From Annulohypoxylon bovei var. microspora (Eukaryota; Ascomycota; Sordariomycetes; Xylariales; Hypoxylaceae), in assembly GCA_022836615.1 (NCBI GenBank), contig MU405253.1:1-64000 (forward strand): a DNA stretch of 64,000 bases. Direction: 5' to 3'. The translations under genes were made by a program, and so were the position numbers. Of this stretch, positions 25,501-35,846 are shown piece by piece; position 1 is the first letter of the stretch; the number at the start of each line of letters is the position of its first letter. A model generated the notes under the pieces. That model saw nothing but the letters and a program-made list of their open reading frames with translations, did no database searches and was not told the origin of the DNA.

Positions 25501-26339
25501 AGCGAGACTGGGACGGCTTAGCCGATGAGCTCTCCCGTGGAACGGAGGTTGTCCAACATGCGGAGCATTCTCCGTCGTCAAACGCGGAATCTATGACAGA
25601 CCCGTCCGATGCCTCCGCCTCAAGCTCGGTTTTCATCGATTCGCCGCCAACGCAGTCGTCATCGCCCGAATTCTCTGCCGTCAAATTTCCGTCAGCCGCT
25701 CAGTCGCAATTCCAGACACAAGGTTCCAATAGCCGAACTATAACTCGCCGAGAGAAGCACCTTCGAAAGGCAGCTTTTTACGCTGCAGACTCTCTCTCCA
25801 TGTCTGACAAGCTGGGCGTGACGTTTGCGGAGTTTAACAGCCGGGAACTTCCAGTGCAGTCCGCGATGTGCTCCTTCGATTGTGCACAGGTCCTTGCTGA
25901 ATGGGTTGCCACACTACAGGATCGCGTTGGAAGATACCTTGGTGTCCTTGGTAAGGATGAAGTTGATATGGGAGGGGTCCCTGCGATCATGCTTCTTGAG
26001 GATGAGGATGTCAAACTCATCCACAAAATCCAGGAACTCCTTTCTAGCGCTGAGATGAAGATGAATATGGATATCGTGAGCGGTAACGTGAATGGCGGCA
26101 TTGATTCTCGCCTCCAGATGGATAGCCACGGTGGATATGCTGCCAAGATCTTAAGGGTCACGGCGTATATGCTTGATAAATCCGCCATCTGGCCAGGTGA
26201 GTAATTCGTGCTGGACCAGCTGAACTGAACCGAGACTTACTGATTAATTTTAGTACTCCATCTAATGGCACATTGCCTCGAAAGTCATGCTAGTTTCATG
26301 GCGTCGCGCGCTGATAAGTCGATCATTGCCAGTGAGTAA
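22545..26339 (+). CDS. amdX: C2H2 zinc-finger transcription factor with fungal-TF domain, AmdX/ADR1-like
   Basis: Three exons: 22545-22605, 22831-26196 and 26254-26339. The introns are 225 bp (GTATGG...TAAAG) and 57 bp (GTGAGT...ACTGATTAATTTTAG). The product is 1170 aa. Two C2H2 fingers lie at residues 51-71 (CATC...HLKRHERSH) and 79-100 (CPEC...LLLRHQQKLH), in the ADR1-type spacing with the TKEKPFEC linker, followed by a basic Arg-rich stretch. A long Ser/Pro/Met/Gln-rich region (about 110-490) is probably an activation domain. From about residue 510 a fungal_trans-like helical domain follows (LQRYVTSYFRYFHPHLPFLHIPT). It is a nuclear DNA-binding regulator; AmdX orthologues affect acetamide/nitrogen or carbon utilisation. 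A GTGAGT at 26332 could act as another donor, so the C-terminus could be longer. Confidence 0.85.
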
Positions 26340-27809
26340 GTAGCAATACCGCGTCAAAAATTCCACAATCATCGTTCGTCGAGGCCAGATCCTTTAGACG
26401 TGCAGATTCATATCAGCGTCCGTATCTTTCGAGCACTGTTAACATCCGATAAATGCTCGCCCAAATAAATCTGGATGCGACCCACTTATGTGATGGGATG
26501 AGTATTGACGAAGATTTCAATCTTCTAACTTCAACTCAGTTCTAGTTCTAGGATGGTTCGGACGATTCCCCGGACATGCCACGAAGTTCAACCAAACATC
26601 AAACATCGACACAAAGCGGACTGACCCTACAAGGCTTACTCGCTCCTTGTACATATCTCTGTAAGCCTTGCAGCAGCTTTCCCAATATGTCGATACAATC
26701 TTTATAAAAATGGGAAGATTCCCGATGATACACGAATGTTCAAAAAACAAAAAGCACGAATTAGGCGCCCGGTTACTTTCACTCGACACTGCATATATCC
26801 CCCCGACTGCCTAGCAGTCTTGATGCTCCCTATGCTATGAAGTAATTAGTGGGATCTATTGAGTCATGATATTACGGAATAGCACATGATAAATATGCTC
26901 GAGACGATTTACGTAACCCAACCATGGACCAAATTTCACGTTGGAGATAGGTCACTGAATCAAAAGGAGTGGATAAGGCACCGGAAACAAAAGTAGAATA
27001 TGGGTGGATTCCATTTAGAACTGTTGGCCCCGGGGGCGTTTGTAGTCGTCACAGGCTCGGCCATCTCAATGCGCCTATTGATGGCCTAGGGTTCTGTTCG
27101 AATCTACTTCAAAACATAGATGACTCACGGAATGTGCTCAATCACCGAGCAGGGTTATTTAGGGGATTATCAAGAAGATTTACAAAATCGTTGTGTATAT
27201 GATGGAACATATGGGTCCTGTCTTAGCTAGCGCAACTGAGGGTTGTTCGTTTGCTGTTAGCGAGGGTGTTGAAGGTTTTCTGGAGTTGTAGGGTAGCAAG
27301 GCGTGCCATTATCGAGCTCGTGTTACCTCGTGTTACCTGTATCACAGGGTTTACAACTTTGTCGTTCATGATTTTCGACATCTATCGGTTTCCTACTAAG
27401 GAGGTTGCGAGAGCGGTAGGACTTTACTTGCGCACTTTGTGCTAGGGCTGGCTGGGCGTACTCATTTAGTCCTTCGAGGTGCACATGCGGTCCGCGGGCT
27501 TGATCTAAATGTGTACATAGGTATATATCGGAAATTCGGAATGAGATGTGTATTCAAAGCTTCGCTTAATGTTGTGTTAGATGATTCGCTTTTTATATTT
27601 CGTGACATTGTATGGGACTTGTAGCTCGGTTTGAGACGAATGCTGCGTAGTGATGATGCCCCTGAAGCACGATTTGGCAAGTTGACTGCCCCTTTATTGC
27701 GTTTAGGGGTAAATATTTGAGAATATTTAAAAGGGGAAGAGGTAGAAAGGTGTGGTATTTTATACGACTATGGGATTCCGATCTCTGGTCCACGCGCTGT
27801 TGATGAAAT

Positions 27810-28053
27810 TGTCAGAGGTCTTCTCTGCCTTGCCTTGCCACGCCTCGCCCCTTGGGAGGATGGCCTTGAGGCTTGGACCAGGGACCCAGCAGGATGGGAG
27901 CTCAGCCCTTAGGGGACCATTGGGGTTAGTCCTGGAACAGAGTAGACAAAGGGCATGATGTGTATGTATACCGCATTCCGTAGGCACAAGGGGTTAGAGC
28001 TCCTTGCGCAACAACATAGTTGTTTCTCCATCTGCTAGGTTTGCATCGTGACA
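27810..28053 (+). mobile_element. Solo LTR, copy 1 (244 bp)
   Basis: The element begins TGTCAGAGGTC and ends CGTGACA (5'-TG...CA-3'). It is flanked by a perfect 5-bp target duplication GAAAT (27805-27809 and 28054-28058). A second copy lies inverted at 49904-50130 with its own duplication. Similarity runs from end to end and stops exactly at these boundaries, which defines the element. No internal retrotransposon domain adjoins it, so it is a solo LTR left by recombination. Relative to copy 2 it carries an extra stretch near 27821-27836 (a CTGCCTTGCC-like duplication). Confidence 0.88.
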
Positions 28054-31000
28054 GAAATCGACTCCAGCATCTTCTCGGACACCTTTTAAGACGGACATAT
28101 TTCGCTTCGATCGACGGTTAGCACTTTCTACCGGTGGTTCTGGCGATAGTATTTGTACTGTCACTAGGCTAAACGGATCGAGGATGGATTCTTGCTTCAA
28201 GGCGATGATAAATAGGAGAAGCTTTCGGTGGCAAAAGGTATTTTCTTCGCAACATATCGCTGCGCGTGGCTTAGTCATCATTAACGATCCTCGGACTTCT
28301 GGAGATGAGGTCCAACTTGGTTGTCTTTACCAACAGTGACATCTCTTCATTTGTAGAGTCGTGACGGTCACTGAAATCGGATAGCAATATGAGGCTCCCA
28401 TCCACTCATAACCTGAATATCGTCATTGACATCTCGATTCGTATCGAATGGCTGTCTAATTCATTCTCTGGTAAAAGTATACCTTGTTTAGTAAGGTGAG
28501 TGGTCGATCTCTAGTAGTATTCCGTCACTTCTCGTAAGGATGCCTCCGTTGGGGACTCGGACCTTCCCGGTTCTAGTTTTAATACTGGAAGTAAAAAAAG
28601 ACAAAACACTAAGAACCCGTTTCGAGCGCCATTTTTTCCACCATTTTAGATCCATCTAAAACCTTTGACATTCTTCGCTTAAACCTGCTACGCATTCAGG
28701 TCAGTAGATTCTCTATTAAGCGCTTGAGTGTTTTTTAACCCATTAAGAAGCTGATGGTGATTCTCGACTCTTTGCGTGTATTCCATGTAGTCCATGGTGT
28801 ACCTTCACGTATTACTTGCCTTACGTGAAACTTGGTTGGACTACCTAGTTTTTGACGAGTACTTGATGTTCAATTTAATACCATCTTCTCAAAGAAGACA
28901 CAATTTGATTATCCAATGTTTGAGAGGTATGGTACGAAGGAGGAAACCTACGAGTTCTATAAGAGTACCTAGGTACTAAAAATAGGACGCCTCCGTACGA
29001 TCAGTTACCTAGGAGATACAATGTAGTCAAGTAGTGGTCGATGCACCAGGAGCATGGATCAACCGGGAGTTACAATCAGTAATTAATTGATAGGTATCTG
29101 GGTTAGTTGGAACTTGGCCTGCCTTGGATCAAAGCTCGATTGTGAGGTACCATGTAGTTGATTTTAACTCTTGAGTATAGAAATTGATGGGCCAATCAAA
29201 ATTCAAATCAGCGCTGGTACTTAGGTATCTAGATTTTGATTGGCCGAAAATAATCTGACTATTCTCCTTTGGGGAGTGTTCTGCACAGTACGTACCTAGT
29301 AATTGATTGAGGATTATGTAAGATTTTGAACGTCCCATGATTTTAGAGATACTTGATCGTGCGGTGAATTATTTTCGGCAGAATCAGTATTCAGATAATT
29401 ACTGATTTGATTCGGGCCCATGCAGCATCTACTTATTATTTAAAGCAAAATATCTCGCGGCCAAAAATTTCCATCCATTTCTTTCCTTTCTTCTATTTCT
29501 TCAACCTGCCAACCTTCCATCTCCCCCCTCCCCCCCTTCACATTTCACCCCCAAGCTTTCCTTTCCTCCATACTATCCTTTCCATCATGCTAGCTCATAG
29601 CAATTATCCACTATCTCCCAGTAGCCAGGGGGGACCACAGTTTGAAGGCAAACTATTTCTTCGCGCATCTGAGACGCCTCGTACACTCCCCACTACCGAC
29701 CTGTCTTCTTTTTCCACAACTCGTTTCCCACCTCCCAAAATTCTGCCATTTGTATACCTTACCGCCCACTGCCCACCGCCTACCTTTCAGCCTTAAATTA
29801 ATTTCTACCCATTCCTTTCTTCCCCTCTCTTTTTCTTCCTACTTCCAACATCACATCTCACACAACATTTTCTTTTCTCCTTGCACTTTATTTCTCCACA
29901 TAACTACCACCCACCTCCTCAATATCCTTCAGCAACTCCTGCACACCTTCTCCGCAATGTATCACTCCTACTACCTACCTACATTATTCATCTTCTTCTA
30001 TCGCAAACCCTCATAACACTCCTTACATTATCCAACTATGTCGTACCACTACCTATTTATCATCACACATCATCCTATTGCAACGCAGTCGTGCACAGCA
30101 TTTATTTCTAGCCTACCCTATCATCAATAACATGCAAGTTCTATACTACAACCACCATCACTATCACCTATCCGATTTTACTTCAATCACCTATACTTTC
30201 TTCCCGGGTCTATTTCGATTTATATATAGGGTCCCTGGACATGGAAAGAAAGCACTCCGAGGGCATAACTGTCAAAAACCAATTGGTATAGACCAGTCCG
30301 TATATGGAGTGTAATCAAACCCTTACCCCCCTACCCCCCCTCATACCACTCCGCCACCACTAGCATAGTGTCAACGGTGACACTAAAGTGTCATTACGAA
30401 CACGTCATTACTGACACGTACTTACGAGATAAGCTCTAATCATAGTAATAACGGGTGGGCTCACCTCGTGTGGGCCTTGTCCGGGGTGTTTCGGCACTTG
30501 GGTATCCCTGGACCTCCCGCAGCCTCGTCGCTCCACATCCCAGCGGCACCGCGAGGCTAACGGGGAGAGAGAGTGGCTGGAGATCCTTTTCCTGGCACGA
30601 GCGTGTTGCTTCCTGGTCAGTCGGGTCTTCTATCAGACCCCGGTTCGAGAAGATTGGTTGTCAGTGTGTGGTATATCTACGGGGCTCCCATTGTATGTCC
30701 TCATCGAGCTGGAGTGCTCGCGGGGCCTCTAACTTTGTTAAAGGCCCGGGGTACTCGTCCTCGGTTTGAAGGGTCCAACATCCTTGGAGAGAAAACCCTC
30801 CCCGAAACTGAACCGCTGGCCGCCAAAGGAAGTGTACAGGAACTGGTGTGCGGCTCGGATGTCGCCTTGGGGCCCGGCATTACGAGCTGCCTAGTGTGCT
30901 AGTGACCGGAGTGGTCCCCTTTTCTTTTTACTTACCCTGGGATGTCCCCTTATGATTTTCCCCTGTACTTGTCCTTTGTCCCCCCCTTGGAGGTTTTTTT

Positions 31001-31762
31001 TCCCCAGTGGGATTTTTACTCCATCCTAATGTTTTTCTTTTATCTTTCCTTTGTCTTTCCTTTGTTTTCCATTACCATCTTCAATTCATTGGAGAGGCAA
31101 AGGAGAACCTTTTATTTTTTTTGTTCTTATTCAGTTCTTCCTATTATATGCACCCAACACTGTATGACTTAGTTTTAATTTCTCATAATGGAGTCAATTC
31201 TCTTATTTTAATTACTAAGATAATATCTTACATTGGATGGTATCGGGTCGAATCAGCGTGATACTGCTCTTTTGATGTTAAACATATTACATATATCAGG
31301 GCATTGAGACAATGCACATTATCAAACGGAGTATGAAATCCAGCATATAATCGAAGATACATAATACAGTAGATCCTGAGTAACCCCTGTATTGTCTGAG
31401 ATCTTTAAATCCTTCAAAGCATTAGGATGTAGTAGAACAATCATTCCTATGTAACAGTATTTTTGTACACATTTCAACTGTTCTATCATAGGTCATTGTC
31501 GAATGTGACTATCGACGGACGATTTATGCAGTGCGATTTGAAAGATATGTCTTTATTTAATCGAACTCGTGAAACTGCGGCGACTAATATTTACCACTGC
31601 GATCCTATAATGGCATTGTCAGTAAGCTGACTGGGCGGTAACTATCAACCAATAGTTACACACAGGATATATGCTGGGAAGAACATGCGATGAGGACGAT
31701 TCTAGGAAGGTCTTAACAATGTTTCTACCGATTTTAAACCGGAAAGGTGTAGCTTCGACGAA

Positions 31763-31770
31763 TATATAAA
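31763..31770 (+). promoter_or_regulatory. TATA box of the small secreted-peptide gene
   Basis: TATATAAA lies 135 bases upstream of the ATG at 31905. It is followed by A/C-rich leader sequence with CAA repeats, usual for a highly expressed fungal secreted protein. Confidence 0.5.
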
Positions 31771-31904
31771 CCTGGAAGAACCGCACTCTTCATGACCAAA
31801 ATTTAATACATCTCAACTACAAACATCATCCGAAAAATAACAATCTCGAAGGAAACTACCAACCATCTTCAAAAGATTATACATTCTTCTTAAATACCTT
31901 AACC

Positions 31905-32251
31905 ATGCGTTTCACTCTTAGCTCCGTCCTCCTCGCTCTCGCCGTTGTCTCGTCGGCAGCTGCATCTCCTACTGACAAGGAGGCCACCAAGCGTAGCACC
32001 GCTACGTCAGGAGGAGTACGTATCAATTTTACCTCAATGTCGCATTCAAGATGGCTGATTAGGTAGCTTTCTTACCTATTTAGGAATGCAACGGCACCTC
32101 CTGCAGAGTCGGGTTTGATAACATCAAGTGTAACAAAGGCTCATGCGCTGGGTCCCAGGGCGGTGACGGCTCCCGCTGCACAGTTGTTGACTACGATAAT
32201 GGCTCGAGGACTGCGTTCTGCCCCGGCTGCGGAAACGATGACCTTTGTTAA
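31905..32251 (+). CDS. Small secreted cysteine-rich peptide precursor, 92 aa
   Basis: Exon 1 31905-32015 and exon 2 32084-32251 join in phase 0 across a 68-bp intron (GTACGT...CTATTTAG). Residues 1-20 (MRFTLSSVLLALAVVSSAAA) are a textbook signal peptide. A short propeptide ends in Lys-Arg at residues 29-30, a Kex2-type cleavage site. The mature part would be about 62 residues with eight cysteines (ECNGTSC, IKCNKGSC, SRCTV, AFCPGCG, DDLC), enough for four disulfides, and it is Gly/Asp/Asn-rich. This is the architecture of fungal effectors and antimicrobial peptides; I do not recognise a named family. It stands alone in a gene-poor, repeat-bearing region, which is also typical of such genes. 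Confidence 0.8.
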
Positions 32252-33746
32252 GCTTGTAGTTCGGGTGTTGACTTGAATCGTTGACATAGGGTTGACTGGT
32301 GTATTATTTGGAAATTCGTGAAACACAACGGTTGGGAAACGTACTATGAATGAGTCGGTCACTTTCTTGGTAGAATGGTTGAATCATGGTTATTATGTCA
32401 TTCGTTTTATGAAAAGGGATTGCCTCAGGTTAGGCTGTTCAAAATACCCAAGTATATATATGGTGTATAAATGAGAATCCATATGAATATTAGCAAAAGT
32501 CTATACCAGAGTGATGTTCAAAGGGGCAGATCAAATAGCAAAACCAAAATAATCACTAAAATGACGATTTGCAGTGTGAAAAGATAGAACATTAAAGAAG
32601 CAACTGGACACGTTGTTTCAGTATGAAATCATATCCAGCTAAAAACCACCTCATAAGATAAAGGAGATGGAAAAGATACCACGGGGTTTTATCTCGATCA
32701 TTTAACTATAGGCGGGGTCAATTTTAGTAAGTGCACTGTGTGTGGTGCTTCGTGTTGGGTGCTTGCTTTCATCTTGCTGGTTTCCAAGGCAACCAACCTA
32801 GCAATGATAGAAGGCATATAGCCCAAAATACAATCTGAATATGCTAAGAGAGTGGGCCGGGGGTTAAGGGCAGTTGGTCAAGTGGTTAGTTGGCCAACAC
32901 ACCAGGGGGTTCGATTCCCCCAAAGACCTCAATTCAAAAGGTTTTCTGACCAAAATTCTCCTGGGTTTCAGGGCCATTAAACTACGACATATAGGCTAAC
33001 ATCGTCTGACAAATGGTTTGCTACAATCGCCTTGAAAACACATGGATGAACAGCGGTCAGTAGGGAGAAGTGGGATAGCCAAACTTTTTGTGCTTTCCTT
33101 CTTTCTACTTATTAATATTTATTTTTTCCGTGCTTCTCCATCGCAGACACCCATACTACGGCATATCGATTAAAATAAAAACGCCACTACTACCACTGCT
33201 GCGTATACTAATACTATTATTGTCCACCCTACGAAGGAAAAGCGTGTTCAACACAGGATGACGAAGGTAATGGATTGTATTCCAAAGAGTTCTACCATAT
33301 TTCTTATTATTATGCTGACATGATACTAGGTAGAATCTTAGCACTCCACTAGAAACATGAATTGGCGGCTGCAACACGTAGCATTGCTGACATCGGAAGT
33401 TCCCAATATTCAAAGACCCGGAGGATCCTCCACCACCGGGTCCCTAGGCCTCCGCACAACACCTACACAAAAGTTGCCGATGCTGTGGACAGGCCTCACA
33501 GCCTATTCAATCCTATTGAGGAGCCACAATATTTACTTCCTAATGATTGGATTTGGTTATGCTAATTCTTTAATAATAGGGTAAAGTTATTAAGGAAGGG
33601 AATGAATATAAATAATGGGACATCCCTAGGCTTGGTAACTGACATCTAGGCTATAATTCTACCAATATTCTGCTTTGACGCAGCAACACAGACATAGACT
33701 GCCTTTTATATTTTGATTCACTGTCTTTAAGTCAGTAACAGTCACC
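32252..33746. other. Intergenic, AT-rich, with a tRNA-like relic
   Basis: Apart from the Pol III-like element at 32868-32928, I see only short unsupported frames. TA-rich stretches at 32450-32480 and trinucleotide ACT/CTA runs at 33180-33220 are low complexity. Confidence 0.5.
32868..32928 (+). other. tRNA-like sequence lacking an anticodon arm
   Basis: A perfect A-box (TGGTCAAGTGG, 32875-32885) and a perfect B-box (GGTTCGATTCC, 32908-32918) are correctly ordered. A T-arm with a 5-bp GC stem and 7-base loop occupies 32905-32921, and a 4-bp D-stem can form (77-80 with 91-94). Only about 10 bases remain between the D- and T-arms, so the anticodon arm is missing, and the putative acceptor stem pairs at only 4 of 7 positions. 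It is therefore not a working tRNA. It may be a decayed tRNA gene or the head of a tRNA-derived SINE. Confidence 0.5.
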
Positions 33747-35432
33747 ATGTTGAAAATTTCGATTTCTACAGCAATAGTTATTGGAAGTCTTGCTGTGTCG
33801 GCTGAAGTATCACCGACTCCATGGCTTATGTCTAGGAATGATAGCTACGAACAAAGCATAAACAGCAGCGGAATCTTGCCAGTAAGTAGTGGGGCCCGTA
33901 ATATTTCAGAATGGAAATGGTATCTGTTATCATAGCTAACCCCTTATAGTGTGACGCTCTTAAGGAGGCTGGTCTTGGAGATCGACTACTATTCGCTACA
34001 GACGCCGGATATGAACCTCAAATCGAGTCCTGGTACTCAGCAAATGCCCGCCTGAGACCATACTGTCTCATTTTACCGCACAATACTGAGGAAGTCTCAA
34101 CTGCCCTGACCGCGCTAGTTAATGCCAACGATGGCGCGGGCAATTGGCATATCGCAATACGTAGCGGAGGTCACAGCTGGCCTGGAAGCAACAACATCGC
34201 CGATGGTGTGACTATCGACTTGACTATGATGAACTCAAGCAGTTACGATAAGCAAACCAACGTTGCCAGTGTCCAACCGGGCGGCCGATGGGGAAACGTG
34301 TTTACAGATCTAAAAAAATATGGCGTGACCGTAACGGGCGGTCGTGATGGGGATGTTGGTGTAGGTGGATTCCTGCTTGGAGGTGGTAACTCATTCTTTT
34401 CCGGGCGAATGGGGTTTGGCTGCGACTCTGTCGTCAACTTTGAGGTGGTCCTAGCTAATGGCACCATTGTTAACGCCAACAATACGGCCAATTCGGATTT
34501 GTGGCGGGCTCTCAAAGGCGGCAGTAGCAACTTCGGCATCGTGACGCGATATGACATGGAAGCTATTCCAGCGCAAGACATATACTACGAGCTGCGCTTC
34601 TTGAGCAGCGACTACTCAGATGACGTGATCGACACCGTCGTTGGATTCACTAATCAAAACCAATCATTCGCCGACAACGCTCTCATAACCTTTTATAGCC
34701 ATAACACAACCGTCAGCCCTGACATATACATCGGCCTAATCCACGTCAACACACAGGGAAACGGGAATGCATCGACGGCGTTTGACAAAGCGAAAACTCT
34801 TCCGAACTTATACAATGCCACGACCCTTGAAAGTATGGCGAAAGCTGCTGTCGGATCACAGGTTCCCGGCAACTCTAAGTACGTTACTTCGAAGCATTTT
34901 AGACTGCCAGCTAACAGAGTCTAGTAACTTCGGGACAACATTGACGTTTCGCAACGACCCCCAAATTATCCGCCGATGTGTTGAACTTCACGAAGATTTT
35001 GTGGAGACCCTTAAACGCTCGATCGACCCAGACAAGTTTGAAACATTCATATTCTTCCAGCCACTACCCTCGTATATGGCTCAAATCAGCCACCAAAAGG
35101 GCGGGAACATGCTTGGGTTGGACAGTGTCCCGTACAACGGAATTCTGTGGAGCACCGGAATTGCGGTCGACCCAAGTGTGGGCGAGGCAGCATTCGCGGT
35201 AGCACAGGCGGAGGCGAGCATATTCACGGCACAGATCAAAGAGGCGTCAAGGTCATTTAATGGGGATATGGATTTTATCTACCTTAATTATGCAGATGCA
35301 AGCCAGGATGTATTTGGTAGCTATGGCGCTGCGAATATTCAGCATATTCGAGATGTGGCTGCCGCTTACGATCCGACTGGAGTGTTTCAGAGGCGCATCC
35401 CGGGCGGATTCAAGATTTCGAGGGTCGCGTAA
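33747..35432 (+). CDS. Secreted FAD-linked oxidoreductase, berberine-bridge-enzyme type
   Basis: Three exons: 33747-33881, 33950-34878 and 34925-35432. The introns are 68 bp (GTAAGT...GCTAACCCCTTATAG) and 46 bp (GTACGT...GCTAACAGAGTCTAG). The product is 523 aa. A signal peptide covers about residues 1-19. The FAD-binding PP-loop RSGGHSW is at residues 116-122, with His120 the expected 8-alpha-histidyl flavin attachment site. The second flavin-site motif reads GRMGFGCDSV, where Cys would be the 6-S-cysteinyl partner of bicovalent enzymes. The C-terminus (YLNYADASQDVFGSYGAANI... YDPTGVFQRR) matches the BBE domain. Such enzymes oxidise sugars, alcohols or secondary metabolites outside the cell or in the secretory route. 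It lies 0.4 kb upstream of a co-oriented Zn2Cys6 regulator, suggesting shared regulation. Confidence 0.9.
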
Positions 35433-35610
35433 CGCTGAAGTTGGACTGGGAGTAACTTACAGTTGAGGACGTTGGAAAAACGCCTGATTGTCTGACTTTA
35501 GATTAGGCACGCCGGGGCCTTGGTACTTGGGCATACTTCAGCATGATCGGTTTATTTCGTAGATTGTTTTAATAAATTCGTTTTCTTCATGCTGCCGATG
35601 TTTTTGTGTT

Positions 35611-35640
35611 ACCCCTATTTGCCCCTATTTGCCCCTATTT
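35611..35640. repeat. Three tandem 10-bp units
   Basis: Three near-identical (A/G)CCCCTATTT decamers in a row in the 3' flank of the oxidase gene, with a fourth partial unit following (ACATACCCCT). Confidence 0.75.
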
Positions 35641-35846
35641 ACATACCCCTGCCATTATTGTGGCTGAGTGAGATTGTGGCTTAGAAATCCCCCCTGAGTG
35701 TCGTCATCTCACTCCTTCCACCGGCGGCCTAGGGATCCGACGGGAGTCTAAGTACCTTAGGCGTTACGGGTTCTCGGAACTTGTAAATTGACGTTTCTAA
35801 TATTTCGCATTTTACGTTTATTTGCGTATCATATGCTTTTTAGAAA

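Larger units (their letters stand above)
26340..31904. other. Gene-poor tract containing a solo LTR
   Basis: About 5.5 kb between the C2H2 regulator and the small secreted-peptide gene. Besides the solo LTR at 27810-28053, it holds a strand-asymmetric CT-rich block (about 29480-30070), a hairpin at 30366-30385, and a GC-richer block at 30430-30910 with a B-box-like GGTTCGAGA at 30645. No open frame here shows a recognisable product. The final about 150 bases are the promoter of the gene at 31905. Confidence 0.5.
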
